From the NCBI GenBank assembly GCA_015499995.1, contig JADNRV010000071.1, positions 124,001-188,000 of the forward strand: DNA of 64,000 nt, in the 5' to 3' direction. The notes beneath the pieces are model-generated. The model saw only the letters and a list, made by a program, of their open reading frames with translations. It did not search any database and was not told where the DNA came from. Positions 48,192-61,130 of this stretch are shown here, one piece after another; the first letter of the stretch is position 1, and each line of letters begins with the position of its first letter. The position numbers were made by a program, and so were the translations under genes. Origin of the DNA: Flammula alnicola (Eukaryota; Basidiomycota; Agaricomycetes; Agaricales; Strophariaceae).

Positions 48192-50747
48192 GTCGGATAA
48201 TATTGGGAAAGATTGGGTTGGACTGATTGGATATATGAAAACCCGAAGAAATTTCTCCACGTTCATAAAATCCGCTCCGATGAACTATGCCACAGCATAC
48301 ACCGCTGCAAGCACCTCTTCCTTCATTTTGATTGCGCACTTCATTTTTGGCGCAAAACCTTACGTGCATCAGCCCTCCTCCGGTCAGAATTGATGGGGTC
48401 CCTATCTGCACCACCCAACGAACAGTCATTCGGCGTTTCACCATTTACTGCCCACCAACATTCAAGCACGCATCGTGGGCAGGAACCGAATGTCCGTCAA
48501 GGTCGATCATTATGTTAGTCTCGTTGGCCAATCTTTTGTATAAGACAAGATAATTGTTCTCTTATAGAGTCTGGACCCCTCACGTTCAGCATAAATATTT
48601 TATAAAAACTGGTGCATCAATGGTTATTTTTTGAAGGAATACATGTTATAATGGAAGTTGTGGGTTTTTTGTTTGTTTGAGAAACTATGCTCTACGGAAT
48701 TTGGAAGGAAGGATTGGATTGACGGAAATAGAACTCGTGAAATTGCGGGCTCTAATCTGCCCGATTGGAGTGTTTTGTTTGATTTTATTGAGACGAAAAG
48801 AAGGGAAAAGGGAACAGAGGAAGGGAACAGAGGAAGGAATGAGAAGAGAAGAAAAAATTAAACGAATGTTAACTGTTCCATTAGGTGAGTGAAAGATAGG
48901 TGGACACGAAACATGAAAGACATTACCATATGATACGTCAATAAAGCGCCAAGACCCATGAGTTTTGAAATAATGTTTTGAATGCTTTGGAACGTCCGAG
49001 GTGGTCTGAGCAATTAACTATGCGATGGACTATAGCCGAGTGCCTTTATATAGGTAACAATGTTGGTAAGAGACGTAACGAACCGACAGCGAGTTGTTGA
49101 CTTACCAATGTCCAGTCAAGCCAGCAGAATATGCTTCATTGAATGACCATCGAGGGTGAATGATGTTTGAAATGTTTGAGATATATGGATCATAATGTGA
49201 TGGACGTTACTCGGTCGGAGGAGGCTAATAAACAGAAGACGTGAGCCCAGATCTTGGAAACAAACGTCTGAAAGTAGTAACAATACGCGGCAATATTCCT
49301 CGTTGGGATGCAATGGAGCTAATCAGAGAATGTTAGCAAAATCAGATTGCTAGAATTATAACCAGAAACGACCCACCTCACTCCAAACATCGCTCGCCAA
49401 ACGAGGGTACAAACGGGCGAGCCAACAACGCAGTGCCTCACCCCCGCGTTTCCCAACTAGCAGCGACGAGGGCATGCAAACTAGTGGTACTTCTCGCTCA
49501 GCGGTTCCCGACTAGAAGCGACGATGGCATACAACTAGCGGTACTTCTCGCTCAGGGGCGCCACATCCGGGTAAGGCAGCTACACCGGATCGAGAGAAAC
49601 ACTCCTCTCGGAGGCCCCGCCGATGCAGCTGCCCCAATAAGGACATGAATTTAGTGTCTGTCAAGCCCGACCGCAGGCGTCATACCGCGTAGGCCCGGTC
49701 AACACCAGTGCCCAGGACTACGCGGCGGAATATGCGTGGTGCACGTTGTTGAAGGCTCGGAGACCGCTGTATGACCTCATCTACATTGGGCGATGTTTGT
49801 TAGTGACTCGGAGGGTAGAGGGACTGACGATGCAGCGTATGTTTTCTAGACGTGGTCGCCAAAGTGGAAGCACGGGCGATATCGCCGTCGTTGTAGGGTT
49901 TGGCATTGCAGCGATGAATGTTGGGACAAGGCGAGCTGAATGACTGGGAACTTGGGGCTCTTTGTGTAATGGTGGTGATGGAAGAGAGCCAAGAGGCGAT
50001 GGGGACAAATATATTTCGAGCGACCACTCTTATAGTCCAGGATCTGTTGGTCTTGTTTGTTCCCCCGCGAGATCAAGTGGCTGACCTTAAACTTAAGGGC
50101 TGACCGTCATGTCCACTGGCATCCAAAACAGGTAACCAATCTTCCCAATTTGGGCCCGACAAAAATCAGCTGCTTGTGCACGCGCGGCCTTTCATCATGT
50201 ATGAGTCGGTAAACCTGTCAGCCTGAGGATATTAAGCTCGTTGGAGGATAAATTTAATTCAAGTTCATGCTCTCTGCTAAATTCACGTGCACGTAGTTCT
50301 ACGTAGCATGAGGTAGCATGGGGAAATCAAGAACCATGAGCCGAATTATTGTGACTTGTCATTGAAAGTGAGTTTCAAACAAGAAACGCAACTGCTAGGA
50401 CCGGATCCGAGAGAAACCGCGAGGATAAGAATGAATCATCTTCGGCGAGTCACCTTTGATTCGAGTCCGATGTTATGCGCCCATTGGTCAAATAGGAAAG
50501 GCGGGCAGCGCGGGAATTCGCAGGGCGGGAACCGTCGGCAACTTCTCGGCAATTGCTTTTTTCACAACAAACAGAGTCATCCATCGTCATCGTCCTGGTC
50601 TCATGGCGCCCCGCCGTTTTGCTAGTCTAGGACCCTGAGTGTTGCTATTCCAGGCCTCATAAACAGCGCACTGATCTGCGGGGAGATTTGCGTATTTAAG
50701 ACGCCTGAAGGCTGACTGATTTCCATTATATTGTTCAACATCACCAA
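48192..50747. other. Long intergenic region
   Basis: About 2.5 kb with no recognised gene. It includes a purine-rich tract (48790-48860, with a repeated GGGAACAGAGGAA), a two-copy tandem duplication at 49446-49554, and AT-rich stretches. Open frames lack domains and splice partners. Confidence 0.45.
49446..49554. repeat. Two-copy tandem duplication, about 55 bp
   Basis: 49446-49500 and 49501-49554 share CCCaACTAGcAGCGACGA-like and GGTACTTCTCGCTCA segments with about eight differences. It lies in noncoding DNA. Confidence 0.8.
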
Positions 50748-52911
50748 ATGGTTTCCGGAGAGTCGCCAGCGCAACCAGACACAAACCCGTCGAGCAAGGC
50801 CTCTTCTGGGACTCTACTTCCAGGTTTTGGACGCCCTCTCAACTTCGTTCCTAGTAAACAAGATCCTGACTATATTGGAGACCTTTTCCGGAATGCGTTG
50901 AGCAGCAGGGATATCGCGAATGGGAGAGTCGCGTATGTTTTCAGTGTTCATATGATGGGCTCAATTCAACACTTGACGTCTATTCTGCCAATAGGTTGCG
51001 TATGACTACTCTTCGCGAGTTTATCATGCTTCAGTTGATGAACGGCATCACCGACAAGCCAGACTGGCATGTCAAGGTACGTATATCAGAGATTTAAAAG
51101 TTGCGACAGAGTATTCACCCAATCTCAATTACAAATAGGTGAACAACCCAGAAATCACAACGAAATGGAGAAATGAGGCGCTTGCATCTGACAACGATAT
51201 CACCCCGAAGATGATGGACTGGTGTATTGAAGAGCTTCGCTACAAAGCGACCTTGGTTCCGAACCCTCCCGCAACCCCACCGCCCATTATCATTTATAAT
51301 GGCGATGTGGTGAAGTCGGACGCTGCTCTGTCTACAGAATTCAAGCAAGCATTGCAGCAAGCTGTCGCAAAGTTTGAAAGCTCCATCCCTGACAAGTTCA
51401 AGGATTGGCACCCAGGATCTGACGAGAAAGTTTGGGATTTGGTTCATCCTTCTCTCTTTCCACTCGTATATGGCCGTACACGTGTCCTGGAGAACGGAGA
51501 GACTACGACTTTGGATGATTGTATCGAGCGCTGTGGTCAAGGAAAAGTCGCAGAGGTCCCTCCCGAAGACGCAACTACCGAGATCGGGGCCGACCAAGGC
51601 TCTAGCTGGCAACCCAATCCACTCCGGAAACCATATAGTGCAAAATTCCAATGGCTTCCTTGCGAAGTCGATATATCCGGAGAAGAAGCAAAGTGCGCTG
51701 AATGCTTGTTGGTCTTTTGTCGTAAATTCTCATGACCTTTCCAGGATAACGAGCTACATCAATAATCTCCATCCTATGACCGAAAAACCCCTCTATGAGC
51801 TTATTGAGAAGCTTATTGATGCGTCCATTCCTCTCTGGGACTTGACTTTGGCTCCCCTTCGACAACCCTACTTCTACCATGCCCAACGCATTGCGTACAC
51901 GGGATGTACTTATGATCCGGATCCTGAAAATGGTCCAGAGACAGATGGTCCACAGAGGATAACCGACAAAGATGAAGAAGGCTACGAAAGTGAAGATGAA
52001 TTCGATGAGAGACGACAGAGGTGGTACGAAGAAACTCGGCAAGTGGTGCGCCCTGAACCCGAAAATCCTTTTGCTCCCCTATCTACTCCTCCGAAGTTCA
52101 GCTTAAGGGAAGAATATGGGAAGAGGGGGCTCCAGATAATCGTTAAATTGGCAAATATCGAGCTGACGCCTGAGAAGCCCGAGTACAATGGAGGCTCGTG
52201 GCATGTTGAGGGTCAAATGGTAGGCAATGTTTCGCTGTCAGATCTTGACCACTGTCTGATATAGGGCCTGCATAGAACGAGCACATTGTTGCTACCGCCC
52301 TTTATTACCATTCTTGCTCCAATATTACACCGTCATCTCTGGCGTTCCGGCAGACATTTGACCGGGGAGATGCATCTGATATATCTCACGAACAAGATCA
52401 TCACGATTGGCTCAAGGTCGTTTTCGGTTGCGAGCAATATGGACCGGCAATCCAGGATGTAGGAAGTGTGGAGACCCGCGAAGGTCGTCTCCTCACCTTC
52501 CCGAATATCCTTCAGCATCGCGTCGGGCCCTTCAAACTCGCAGATCCCACGAAGCCAGGACACCGCAAAATCATTGCGCTCTTTCTCGTGGACCCTAATA
52601 TTAAGGTTGTCAGCACCGGGCACGTCCCTTGCCAACGACAAGATTGGTGGTGGGAGTCGTCTCAGTCGCTGCCCCAGAAACGAGGCCAAGCTTCGTCATC
52701 GTCCTCAGCCACGGTTCTCGGGAAGCATAGCTCGAATGCCGTAGAACTTCCACGCGAATTGCAAGATCATATCCTTGAAGATGTGGACTTCCCGATCAGC
52801 TTGTCGACAGCCGAGGCCTTGCGGAAGGAATTGATGGAGGAAAGAAAAGAATTTGTCGTTAACCACGGCACTGCCCTGAGAAGTTCTATCATCTCTCTCT
52901 GCGAGCATTGA
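50748..52911 (+). CDS. DUF4246 family protein
   Basis: Five exons, 50748-50932, 50995-51076, 51139-51692, 51745-52219 and 52276-52911, give 643 residues in phase. Family landmarks: MTTLREFIMLQLMNGITDKP, HPGSDEKVWDLVHPSLFPLV, YGRTRVL, KFQWLPCEV, SYINNLHP, LYELIEKLI, then a C-terminal region with YNGGSWHVEG, EHIVATALYY and FPNILQHRV. The last resembles the jelly-roll core of 2-oxoglutarate/iron oxygenases (HxE in WHVEG, late His-Arg), but the activity is not established for the family. It is cytosolic in appearance, without targeting signals, and often present in several copies in mushrooms. Confidence 0.9.
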
Positions 52912-53503
52912 ATTTTGAAGTCGTTATACGTTCACTATCAATCTCGGATGGATCATGCACCCTTACTTTTGGAAGAATAAATATTCTCGTCTTGCAAGTT
53001 GGAACCCCATTGTACTTGCTTACTTTGCAATCGATTCATTGCGATGAAGGACCTTTGCGACCTTGGTACTTGTTAGAAGACGATGAGATACGCAATATAT
53101 TTACCTACTCAAGAGCTTGAGTCGAACTCCAACTATACAGGACAGACAGAGACGACCACGTTAAGCGTCTTTGATCTGGAAGAGGAGAGCAATGGGAAAG
53201 CGTCCATCAGAAACCTACGGCACCTTTCAACGAAAATTCGCTCGTCAAAAGTCCACGGCTGCGCTTGGAGAGCGAAATACTGCAATCTGAATGTGATGTT
53301 ATGCACAGAGGCAAACTGTTCGCGGTTGAGCGCAGCATCGAGCAGGGGCCCACGTCTTGGGCTCCGGAAAGAAATGCGTTAGCTTGAGCCAGGGCGGTTG
53401 CGAGCGGACCTCGAAAACGATCTCAATGCAGACGGCGGGACGCCGAGGTTTCTGAGGATCGCTGCTACTTTGATCAAAGGGTGGCGTAGTCAATGCACTA
53501 AGT
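52912..53503. other. Noncoding DNA between the DUF4246 gene and the kinase relic
   Basis: Short open frames only; no recognisable feature. Confidence 0.4.
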
Positions 53504-54735
53504 TTAACGACGGATTTGTGTCGAATGATCATACAGCGCATTTTGCGGAGTACCAAAGATTGATTTTCCCATGATAAGCAAATGGACAGGCCAAAAGACA
53601 GGAAAGGAAGAACCTTGCATTATAAGGGCATGGATGTCCCAACTGTGCCTTTGCAAGAGCCGCATGAAGTCCACTAGGTCTTCGTTCTCCATAGTCGCAT
53701 ATGCCTCGAATAGCGAGTCATCCATCACCAATTAGAAGGAGCAGAAATGGTAGAGCAGCTGGTCATCAGGAGTAAAGTTGAGACAGGATCTCGGACAGCA
53801 TAGCGTGCAGTAGTTGGATAAATTCGATTTCAGAGCATAGGCGGTGATGAGCTCGGTTATGAAAGGACCAAGATATCAAGCATACAAAGCAGCACATTTG
53901 GAGCGCGTGCTGAGAGTCCAAGTTACTTCGTCGCCTGCCCAACTCGTCAATGGATGATTCCAAGATTTCAGGAAGCGCACACCTGCGGTAAATTTGGGGG
54001 GGGGCAACCTCGTTGTAATATTGCATGGCATGACGACGTAAGCGGGCAATGAAGGCGTTTGGTTGGCAGGAGCGACGGGTAGAAAAACAGTAAGGTCATA
54101 TGAGCTAAGGTCCGTCATGACATCATGCGGGTCGTGGTCAGCTAGCTGAGGGATGGGAAGCCCAACGTTCCCGAGGTGCAGGTCTAGAGGAGAATCAGTA
54201 GGATTGTTGACAAGGGGAGCAGACAGCGCCCCTCCGTGAACGATTGCTGCAGCATGTAATTGTGCTACAGCTTGCGTAAGGCCATACGCGGCAGCTTTCC
54301 GCCAAGGTAGGGAGCGTTTACGGGGTCAAGTGAAAGTAAGGAAACGACAACATCCATCACCAGGACAGAATGGGTGCCATTGGGGCCATGCAAAGTGAAA
54401 TGGTCCAACAGTGTCACGAGCTTAGAGGCGACTGCGAGCATGGCGGCTTCCCTCGTCGAAACAGCATCAGCCGCTGTGACCTTGACCGCAACGAAGTCAT
54501 TGGTTGAATCTGTCGTCTGGGCTAGCCACACTGTCGCATATGACCCATAGCCTAGCTTGTGCACGATCGTGTCCCGCTCTCACTGATTTCTGGAGACGAG
54601 ACGGGCCGAGGATGTCGCCGATAACAATAGGGTGATACGCCCAGGTTTGTAACGGATCATGTCTTCGGTAGTCTCCATGGACCAGAAGCGGAGATCGTCA
54701 GGCCCCAGGATGGGTGTTGTTGGCGCCATGGAAGT
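53504..54735 (-). pseudogene. Degraded SRPK-like protein kinase
   Basis: A start at 54735-54733 reads MAPTTPILGPDDLRFWSMET, then frames change within 100 bp. The kinase lobe is plain at 54265-54564 (HKLGYGSYATVWLA, VAVKVTA). After another frame change comes AAIVHGG, and about 16 residues later DLHLGNVGLPIPQLADHD, so the catalytic loop (normally HGDLHLGN) is split. A third frame reads APPQIYRR..LPEILESSIDE, the P+1 region, and 53504-53731 (DSLFEAYATMENEDLVDFMRLL) may be the C-lobe. At least four frame breaks and the split catalytic loop mean no working kinase. Related fungal SRPK-like kinases are an expanded family. Confidence 0.75.
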
Positions 54736-55022
54736 TGGTAGTACAAAGGGAGAGGGATAAAATTTCTACTTGATTGAAAAATAACATCCGCGGCTGTCTG
54801 CCCAATTCATCGATGAATGACTGCAAGATTTTAGGGGGAAGGTCGCAGCAGCTAGGGCGCCTAAGGACCTAAGTACGTGGAAAAAGAACAAGTTGCCGCT
54901 GAACGCTGAAGACTAAAATATGTGATGATGGTAGCTACTGACCAAGTTCTCCCACGTGCGCGAACATTTTCGACCGCACACCAACTCGCTCGACCGACGA
55001 CGACGTCCACCACCTCCTTTCC

Positions 55023-57555
55023 ATGCAATGTCGTCGGAGGACCATTTCTTCGCTCTTCCTCTCCCTTAAACGGAAGAGCTCGACCGTCGCACCTCTAATT
55101 CTCAGACCTTACCAAGAACTCTGTCTGGATTCATGCACCGACGCCCTTGCTTCGGGGTCGACGCGTATAGGCGTCTCTCTCCCGACTGGCGCTGGGAAGA
55201 CAACGGTCTTTATTTCCCTCCTCTCTCGTATCCCAGTACCCGCAACGAACGAGGCAGCCACGAAGTCGCTTATCATCGTTAACAGCGTTGAGCTTGCGCG
55301 ACAGTCTGCCGACCATGTTGCGCGGATGTTTCCGCACTGGGTGGTCGAGATTGAGCAAGGAGCGAAGCATCAAGCTACTGGAACGGCCGACGTGTATGTT
55401 TTTATCGTGATTCATCCAACGTATGATGTATTGACGCGTGCTTGTGCATCCTAAGGACTATTGCTACCTATCAAACCCTCAACAACGAGCAACGGCTGAT
55501 GAAGTTTGACAGTAAACTGCTGAAAGCTATCATTATCGACGAAGCTCATCATGCTGCTGCTCCATCGTATGTCTTGCCCAACCACTTTACGACTATTTCA
55601 AGATGTTAATTGTTCTCTTTAGCTACCGTCGCTTGTTGTCCCGGTTCGATCCTGACATCAAGCACCCAGACGGTCTCATCGTGGATAAGCCACCCCACAA
55701 AATCCCTATAATTGGATTTTCTGCTACATTCAGCCGACATGATGGACTTGCCTTGGGATCAGTGTTTGAACGCATAGTCTATCACCGTGATTTCCTGGAC
55801 ATGATCAAGGAACAATGGTAAGGATGTCTTCCTATGCACTATTCTTCTCGGCTTGACTGTTGTATTTCAGGCTCTGTGACGTCCGTTTTACATCCGTTCG
55901 CGCAAAGATCGACTTGGACAAAGTCACCATTAACAGTCGCACTGGAGATTTTAACGCTACAAGTCTCGCCCAAGTCGTAAACTCAGAATCGATCAACAAC
56001 CTAGTCGTAAGGTCCTGGATAGACCGTGCATGTAAGCCGTTCCCGTCTTTCTCCATCCAAAACCATGTTTTGAACAAGCTTTTCCAGCCAACCGGAAGTC
56101 TACACTCGTATTCTGCGTCAATATCGCTCATGTGAAAGCACTTACCCAGGCCTTTCGAGATCATGGGATTGACGCGCGATATATTTTCGCGGCCACTCCA
56201 AATGCAGAAAGGAAAGAACTAGTAAACTCTTTCAAGAATGGCGAATTTCCTGTGTTGATCAACTGTGGTGAGTAATCTCGTCAATAAACCGCTCTCTATT
56301 AATAATTATTGACAACTATAAATCAGCTATATTAACTGAAGGCGCCGATATACCCAACATCGACTGTGTCGTTCTTGCTCGGCCGACTCGTTCGCGAAAC
56401 CTATTTGCTCAAATGGTGAGCATTGGCAATTATTGACCTCAACACCCTTTGGAATAATTCCTATTATGTGCTAGATTGGCCGTGGAATGAGACTATCACC
56501 CAACACAGGGAAAACAGATTGTCGGATAATTGATTTTGTCGATAACCACACTCGAGTTGGCGGTGTCGTTTCTGTTCCGACCCTCTTTGGTTTGGATCCC
56601 AGCGAGATTGATATTGACGGTACGCCCTTCTGTTGTCTGTCAGCACTGTCGTCAAATAATAATAATACTTGTTCTTGTCAGACGAGACCCCCGAATCTCT
56701 AACAAAACGCATGGCACAAATGGAAGCATCAGTTGCTGCGCAAACTGGACCAGCTTCTACCTCTGTTGGGTCTGTGCCCAACCCATCGTCTATAACCTAT
56801 ACAGACCACGACGACCCATTCTCGTTGGCCGAAGAAGATGGGCCGACGAGTCCCCATATATCAGCGAGTTCATTTTGCTGGGTCAATTGCAGTGACGGCA
56901 TCTACGTGCTCGAACTTCACCACAAAGGGTTCATTCGCATTGAACCTTATGAAGTCGACGTAGATGTGGGAGTGACTCTCTACAGAGCTCGTTATACAGC
57001 AGCAAATACACACTTCGAGACAAGGAAATTCTCGCCCTTTCTCCAGAGCCGGCTTATAATGTCCAGTCTGCCTCTCAGCGAGGCTATACGTGCCTGCGAC
57101 ACATTCGTCATGCAGAACGTTTTTCGAAATTCCTCGACCTTCATGTAAGTTGGATCTAAACGCACGCACTATCACACATCACATCGTATCTGAACACGCA
57201 TTGACAGGTTACTTCGCTCTTCTCCATGGCGACGTGCCTCTGCAAGTGATGCGCAGCGACGTCTCATCCTGCAACGGCGGAGAGCCGATCCTGAATTTGG
57301 CATGTCATACGAGCTCCCTCACATGAATAAAGGGCAAGCAGCCACGATCATCACACGTCTTCGACATGGTTCAGCGGTAAGCAAATTGGTCACTATAATA
57401 CAAGAAAGAAAAGAAATACTGAATAGATTTTATTGGTACAATAGGGTCGCTCCAAAAGGAAGCTGAAAATGGTGGCCAAAGCATTGGAAGCAAGTGCGAA
57501 GGAAGCACGTCGTCGGGCACGAGAGGTCGTCAAGGTCGGTCCTTTACCCGAATAA
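55023..57555 (+). CDS. IRC3: Mitochondrial DEAD/DEAH-box helicase Irc3
   Basis: Ten exons, 55023-55393, 55456-55566, 55623-55817, 55871-56031, 56088-56267, 56327-56415, 56475-56619, 56682-57144, 57208-57376 and 57445-57555, give 664 residues in phase. The N-terminus is basic and Ser-rich, fitting a mitochondrial presequence. Superfamily 2 motifs in order: LRPYQELC (Q-like), LPTGAGKT (Walker A), DEAHHA (II), FSATFSR (III), [12 protein letters not shown] (V) and [11 protein letters not shown] (VI). The C-terminus is Lys/Arg-rich ([22 protein letters not shown]). Yeast Irc3 maintains mitochondrial DNA by unwinding branched structures. Converges on the next gene with 27 bp between stops. Confidence 0.92.
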
Positions 57556-57582
57556 ACTCCTCGACAACTGGAAACCGGACAA

Positions 57583-60500
57583 TTACCTGCCCAATGAAGA
57601 GAGCAGGGGCGAAACGGCATAATGGCTCTGTAAACTCAAGGTGGCCGCCTTCTGCGCGGTTAAGACGGCATCATGAAGGCTCTTCGGATGATACAGCACG
57701 TTGCGGTCGTGGGCTATAGCTGCCAACAATGCTCCAACGAAGGAATCTCCTGCACCCGTGACGTTAACCAGCGATTCGACTGGCAAGGAAGGGATGTGCT
57801 GGAGGACGACGATCTCTTTATGGTTTCCGTGCGCAACAATATATCGTTGGTGGGGATTGCTCCGTAGTTTTGCCCATCCAGAGGCAGCGGCGTCTTCGGA
57901 GGCTATGCGCATTGCGATAAGCACGCCCTGTTCCCCACATTTGATGACGAGATGCTGGAAGAACGGGAGGAGGTGGACGGCCTTCTGGGCTATGCCTTCT
58001 TCGAGCAGGAAGTTCAAATCTCCTTTTACTCCACTGTGGTCGGATACTGGCCTTCGTGCGAGTTGCTCGAGATCCATGCGGAAGGCTGATCCTAGGTTAA
58101 GGTCATTGATGACATACCACCAAGAAGGGTGGTTCATTAGGTCAAATAGGTCCGATTGTGCTGTTTCGTAGATTTGTGTTAGTTCAAGGAGATTAGGAGT
58201 GCAGTATGCAATTGGAGCCTGATCCGATGCTTTTCCCTCATCATTCGATTCTTGTGCATTGAGTGCAGTCAAAATGGCAGGCAAGATAGTGGTGGATTTG
58301 ATCGTTGATGTCGGTTCGCTGGGACCCTGGTTAGTATCGATTCATGCTATCGGAAGATTGACAAATATATGACCTACAAAAGAACTGCAAAAAGTTAGTT
58401 CCTGCCTCGAAGTAGATATGTTCGAAGTATATGCATACCTGGGATAGCACGTTGATTGCAATGATGTACCAGGGCCTCGAGGGTTGTAGTAGGCAGATTT
58501 CCGTCCAAGGCGACAATACTGGGAGAATGCTTTTGCAGATGAGGGATAATCTAGCCAGACCAATGAGATTTGCGTTAAATTGAACCCAGGAGAACAACTT
58601 ACTTCGTCGAGATTCACTGATTCCATGATGGACATATCTGCCACGCCTCCGACCAAAGTCCCGTTGCTGTCAAGAACCATATTGCACACCGCAGTCTGCT
58701 TATCGGTTCTCACGAGGCCATCCGTCCGCATTCCAAACTGCGTCATCTCGTCGACGAGGATATGGCCCAACCCATCGTAACCGACAGGTGCGAGGAGGAC
58801 CGAAGAAAGCGCGGGGTACTTGGCCTGCATCACTCGATGAGAGGCTTCTGCGATGTTGCGACCGACACCGCCCAAGGACACTCTGATGTGCCCTGGAGCG
58901 GTGGAATGTACGGCAAGAGCAGCATTGGTGTTGGGCAATTCCTGTGCAGTGATATCTACTGCTGCTGAACCAATGACGACGACGGAAGCTGAAGGCTAAC
59001 AAACGTTTCAGATGAATTGGAGGCACCGAGCTAAAGGCAGGTCAAGTGCTGACCTGATGGAGGTCCGCATTCTTATGATCAGGGAAGTGACCAAGAGGTG
59101 AGGGCGTTGGTTTCTTGCCATGAGAAAGTGCGTGTGACAAAAAGTGATCTCCAGAATCATGGAACTAGAGACAGAGAAGAGAAAATTTCAACATAGATGT
59201 GAGATTTAAATTTGGGGATTTACCGACCGACTCATTTATCAACTTCTGGTAGTGAACGGCGATTTGCCCACCTGAAGAAGAAAAAATATATCAAATCACG
59301 AACAACCATGCAAATGTCTCTTGCTTACCGATCAGAGCCGTGTTTTTAAGCAGCGCAATATTCGAAGACAGAGACAGGCCACCGCTCAGCTCTGCGATCC
59401 TATTGAGGAGCCAGGGCGTCGCATCTTTGCCGCTCTTGCTTATCCCATTCTCCTCCGACTCGAGGACGGCTTGATTGACGAATTTCTGGATCAGCTCTCC
59501 TACGGCTTCGTGTTCTTCGGGAATAGGGACCGCGATCAATGCCCCGTTCTGCATTCCCAGTTGCCATTGCGTGTCTACATTGTAAACGCCGTCGGTAAAT
59601 GGACTGCGCGCGCGGCGGTATATAAATAATCTGAGAGGACTTACATAGAACCTGGGCTGCTGAAGCCGGGTTGTCCACATTCCAAGGAACCTGCGAGATT
59701 AGATAAAATCAGTTTAGGAATATAATCAAGTTTCCAAACAACTTGCAGTATGTCCGCTATGACGAGAGAAGAACGCTGGGAATTCTCGAGAATCGCCATA
59801 CGAGAGCACCGGCACTCCAAGGGTTTCCTAAATATCAGTAAGTAAATTCCATACCAAGAGCACATCTTGAACTGGGCTCACAAGATATTCAAGAGTTCTA
59901 AGATGAAGTAGAGTCTTCAGAATTCAAACCGCGAATCGTGACGTATAGTAAACCAACCTCTTGATGTCTAAGATGGACTTGACCCCGGATGATACGAGTC
60001 CCACAGGGCAACGAGTGAGTTCATGGAGGTCGGCAGATACGTCCATGGCTGGTAAAGCGCGGCGTCAGTTATGAGCGACTACGCGTTGTATTGAGAGGCA
60101 AGAGAAGGCATACAGGTTTCGCCACCACGGTGCACGCCTCCGAGTCTAAGGAATAGATGTCAGGAACTTTCATTCAATTTACGCAAGTAAGTTAATGCTC
60201 ACCCGCCGGTCACAAATACCTGTATATCATAAAATATGAATGGTCAAAATCGAGGCAACAAACGGACTCAAGGACCAACGGGCGTACCTTGATTCCAGCC
60301 AAAGCCGCAAAGATCATAGTAGCACTGCACGTCGTTCCTAAACGCATTTCCAAGTCCAAAGTCAGTCGTACTGTATATATGCGAGCCGTAGCGAAACGCA
60401 CCTCCATCCGCCTCCACTGCGATAGCAGCGGCGATGTCCCTCCGCGACACCTTGGCCGGCTTGACCTTCTTATAGTCCGCAAGCCTCTCCAGCTCATCCC

Positions 60501-60801
60501 GCTCCAATCCCACTTTCACTCTTCCTCCAATGATGCCGATGGTAGCAGGAATAGACCCAGTGGACCTAACAATCTCTTCGAGAGCCAGCGGAACCTCGAG
60601 GCTGGACGGGAAGGGAAGCCCATGAGTGACAAGCGCTGTTTCAAGTGCTACGACTGGTTTGTTGTGCGCGAGAGCGTCCTCCACTTCTGGGTGTATGTCT
60701 AGCGGGGCATCTCTCGCCCTAATCGAACGAAGTTGTGCAAAAGAAGAAAGATTCCTCCGTACAAATGCTTGAGGAGGCCTCAGACCTCGAAAGAAAGGCA
60801 T
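57583..60801 (-). CDS. Bifunctional pseudouridine catabolism enzyme: PsiMP glycosidase plus PfkB kinase
   Basis: Fifteen exons, complement of 60402-60801, 60288-60337, 60203-60219, 60114-60145, 59958-60049, 59882-59897, 59743-59827, 59645-59690, 59329-59574, 59228-59271, 59054-59164, 58603-58995, 58439-58550, 58378-58384 and 57583-58318, give about 794 residues. The N-terminal half is the glycosidase (VVALETALVTHGLPFP, AVEADGGTTCSATM, FVTGGLGGVHRGGE). The C-terminal half is a ribokinase-type kinase (VVIGSAAVDITA, GGVGRNIAEA, late VTGAGDSFVGALL with the catalytic Asp). Together they phosphorylate pseudouridine and split it to uracil and ribose 5-phosphate. Exon 5 has one surplus G (near 60000, GGGG) and exon 7 one surplus base (near 59744). 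Exon 14 is only 7 nt. A mitochondrial presequence (RGLRPPQAFVRRNLSS) is possible. Confidence 0.85.
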
Positions 60802-61130
60802 GGAATGGGGAGTTCAAGGAGACAGTACGTATTTCAGCACTTTATGAGAGCGACGAGTCGGTCTGGACATGTCTAGGGCCGATCGACGCAAGTGCTCCAC
60901 TTACATCTGTTCAGGGATTGACGATGAAATATTGCACACGAATCCAGCGAAGCACATTAAGTATTTGATCTGCTCTACTGATAATGGGCCGTTACGAGGG
61001 TATAGTGTAGTATGGCCATACCCAATGCAAGAAAAATAGAGAAAAAGAGAGAGTCTATGCGTAATAAATGTATATAATGCGTAGTCTTCTATCACCGCCA
61101 GCTTATGCCAACTGCTAGATGACAGCTTTT
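60802..61130. other. Intergenic DNA between the carrier gene end and the pseudouridine enzyme start
   Basis: Promoter of one gene and 3' region of the other; no motif recognised. Confidence 0.5.
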
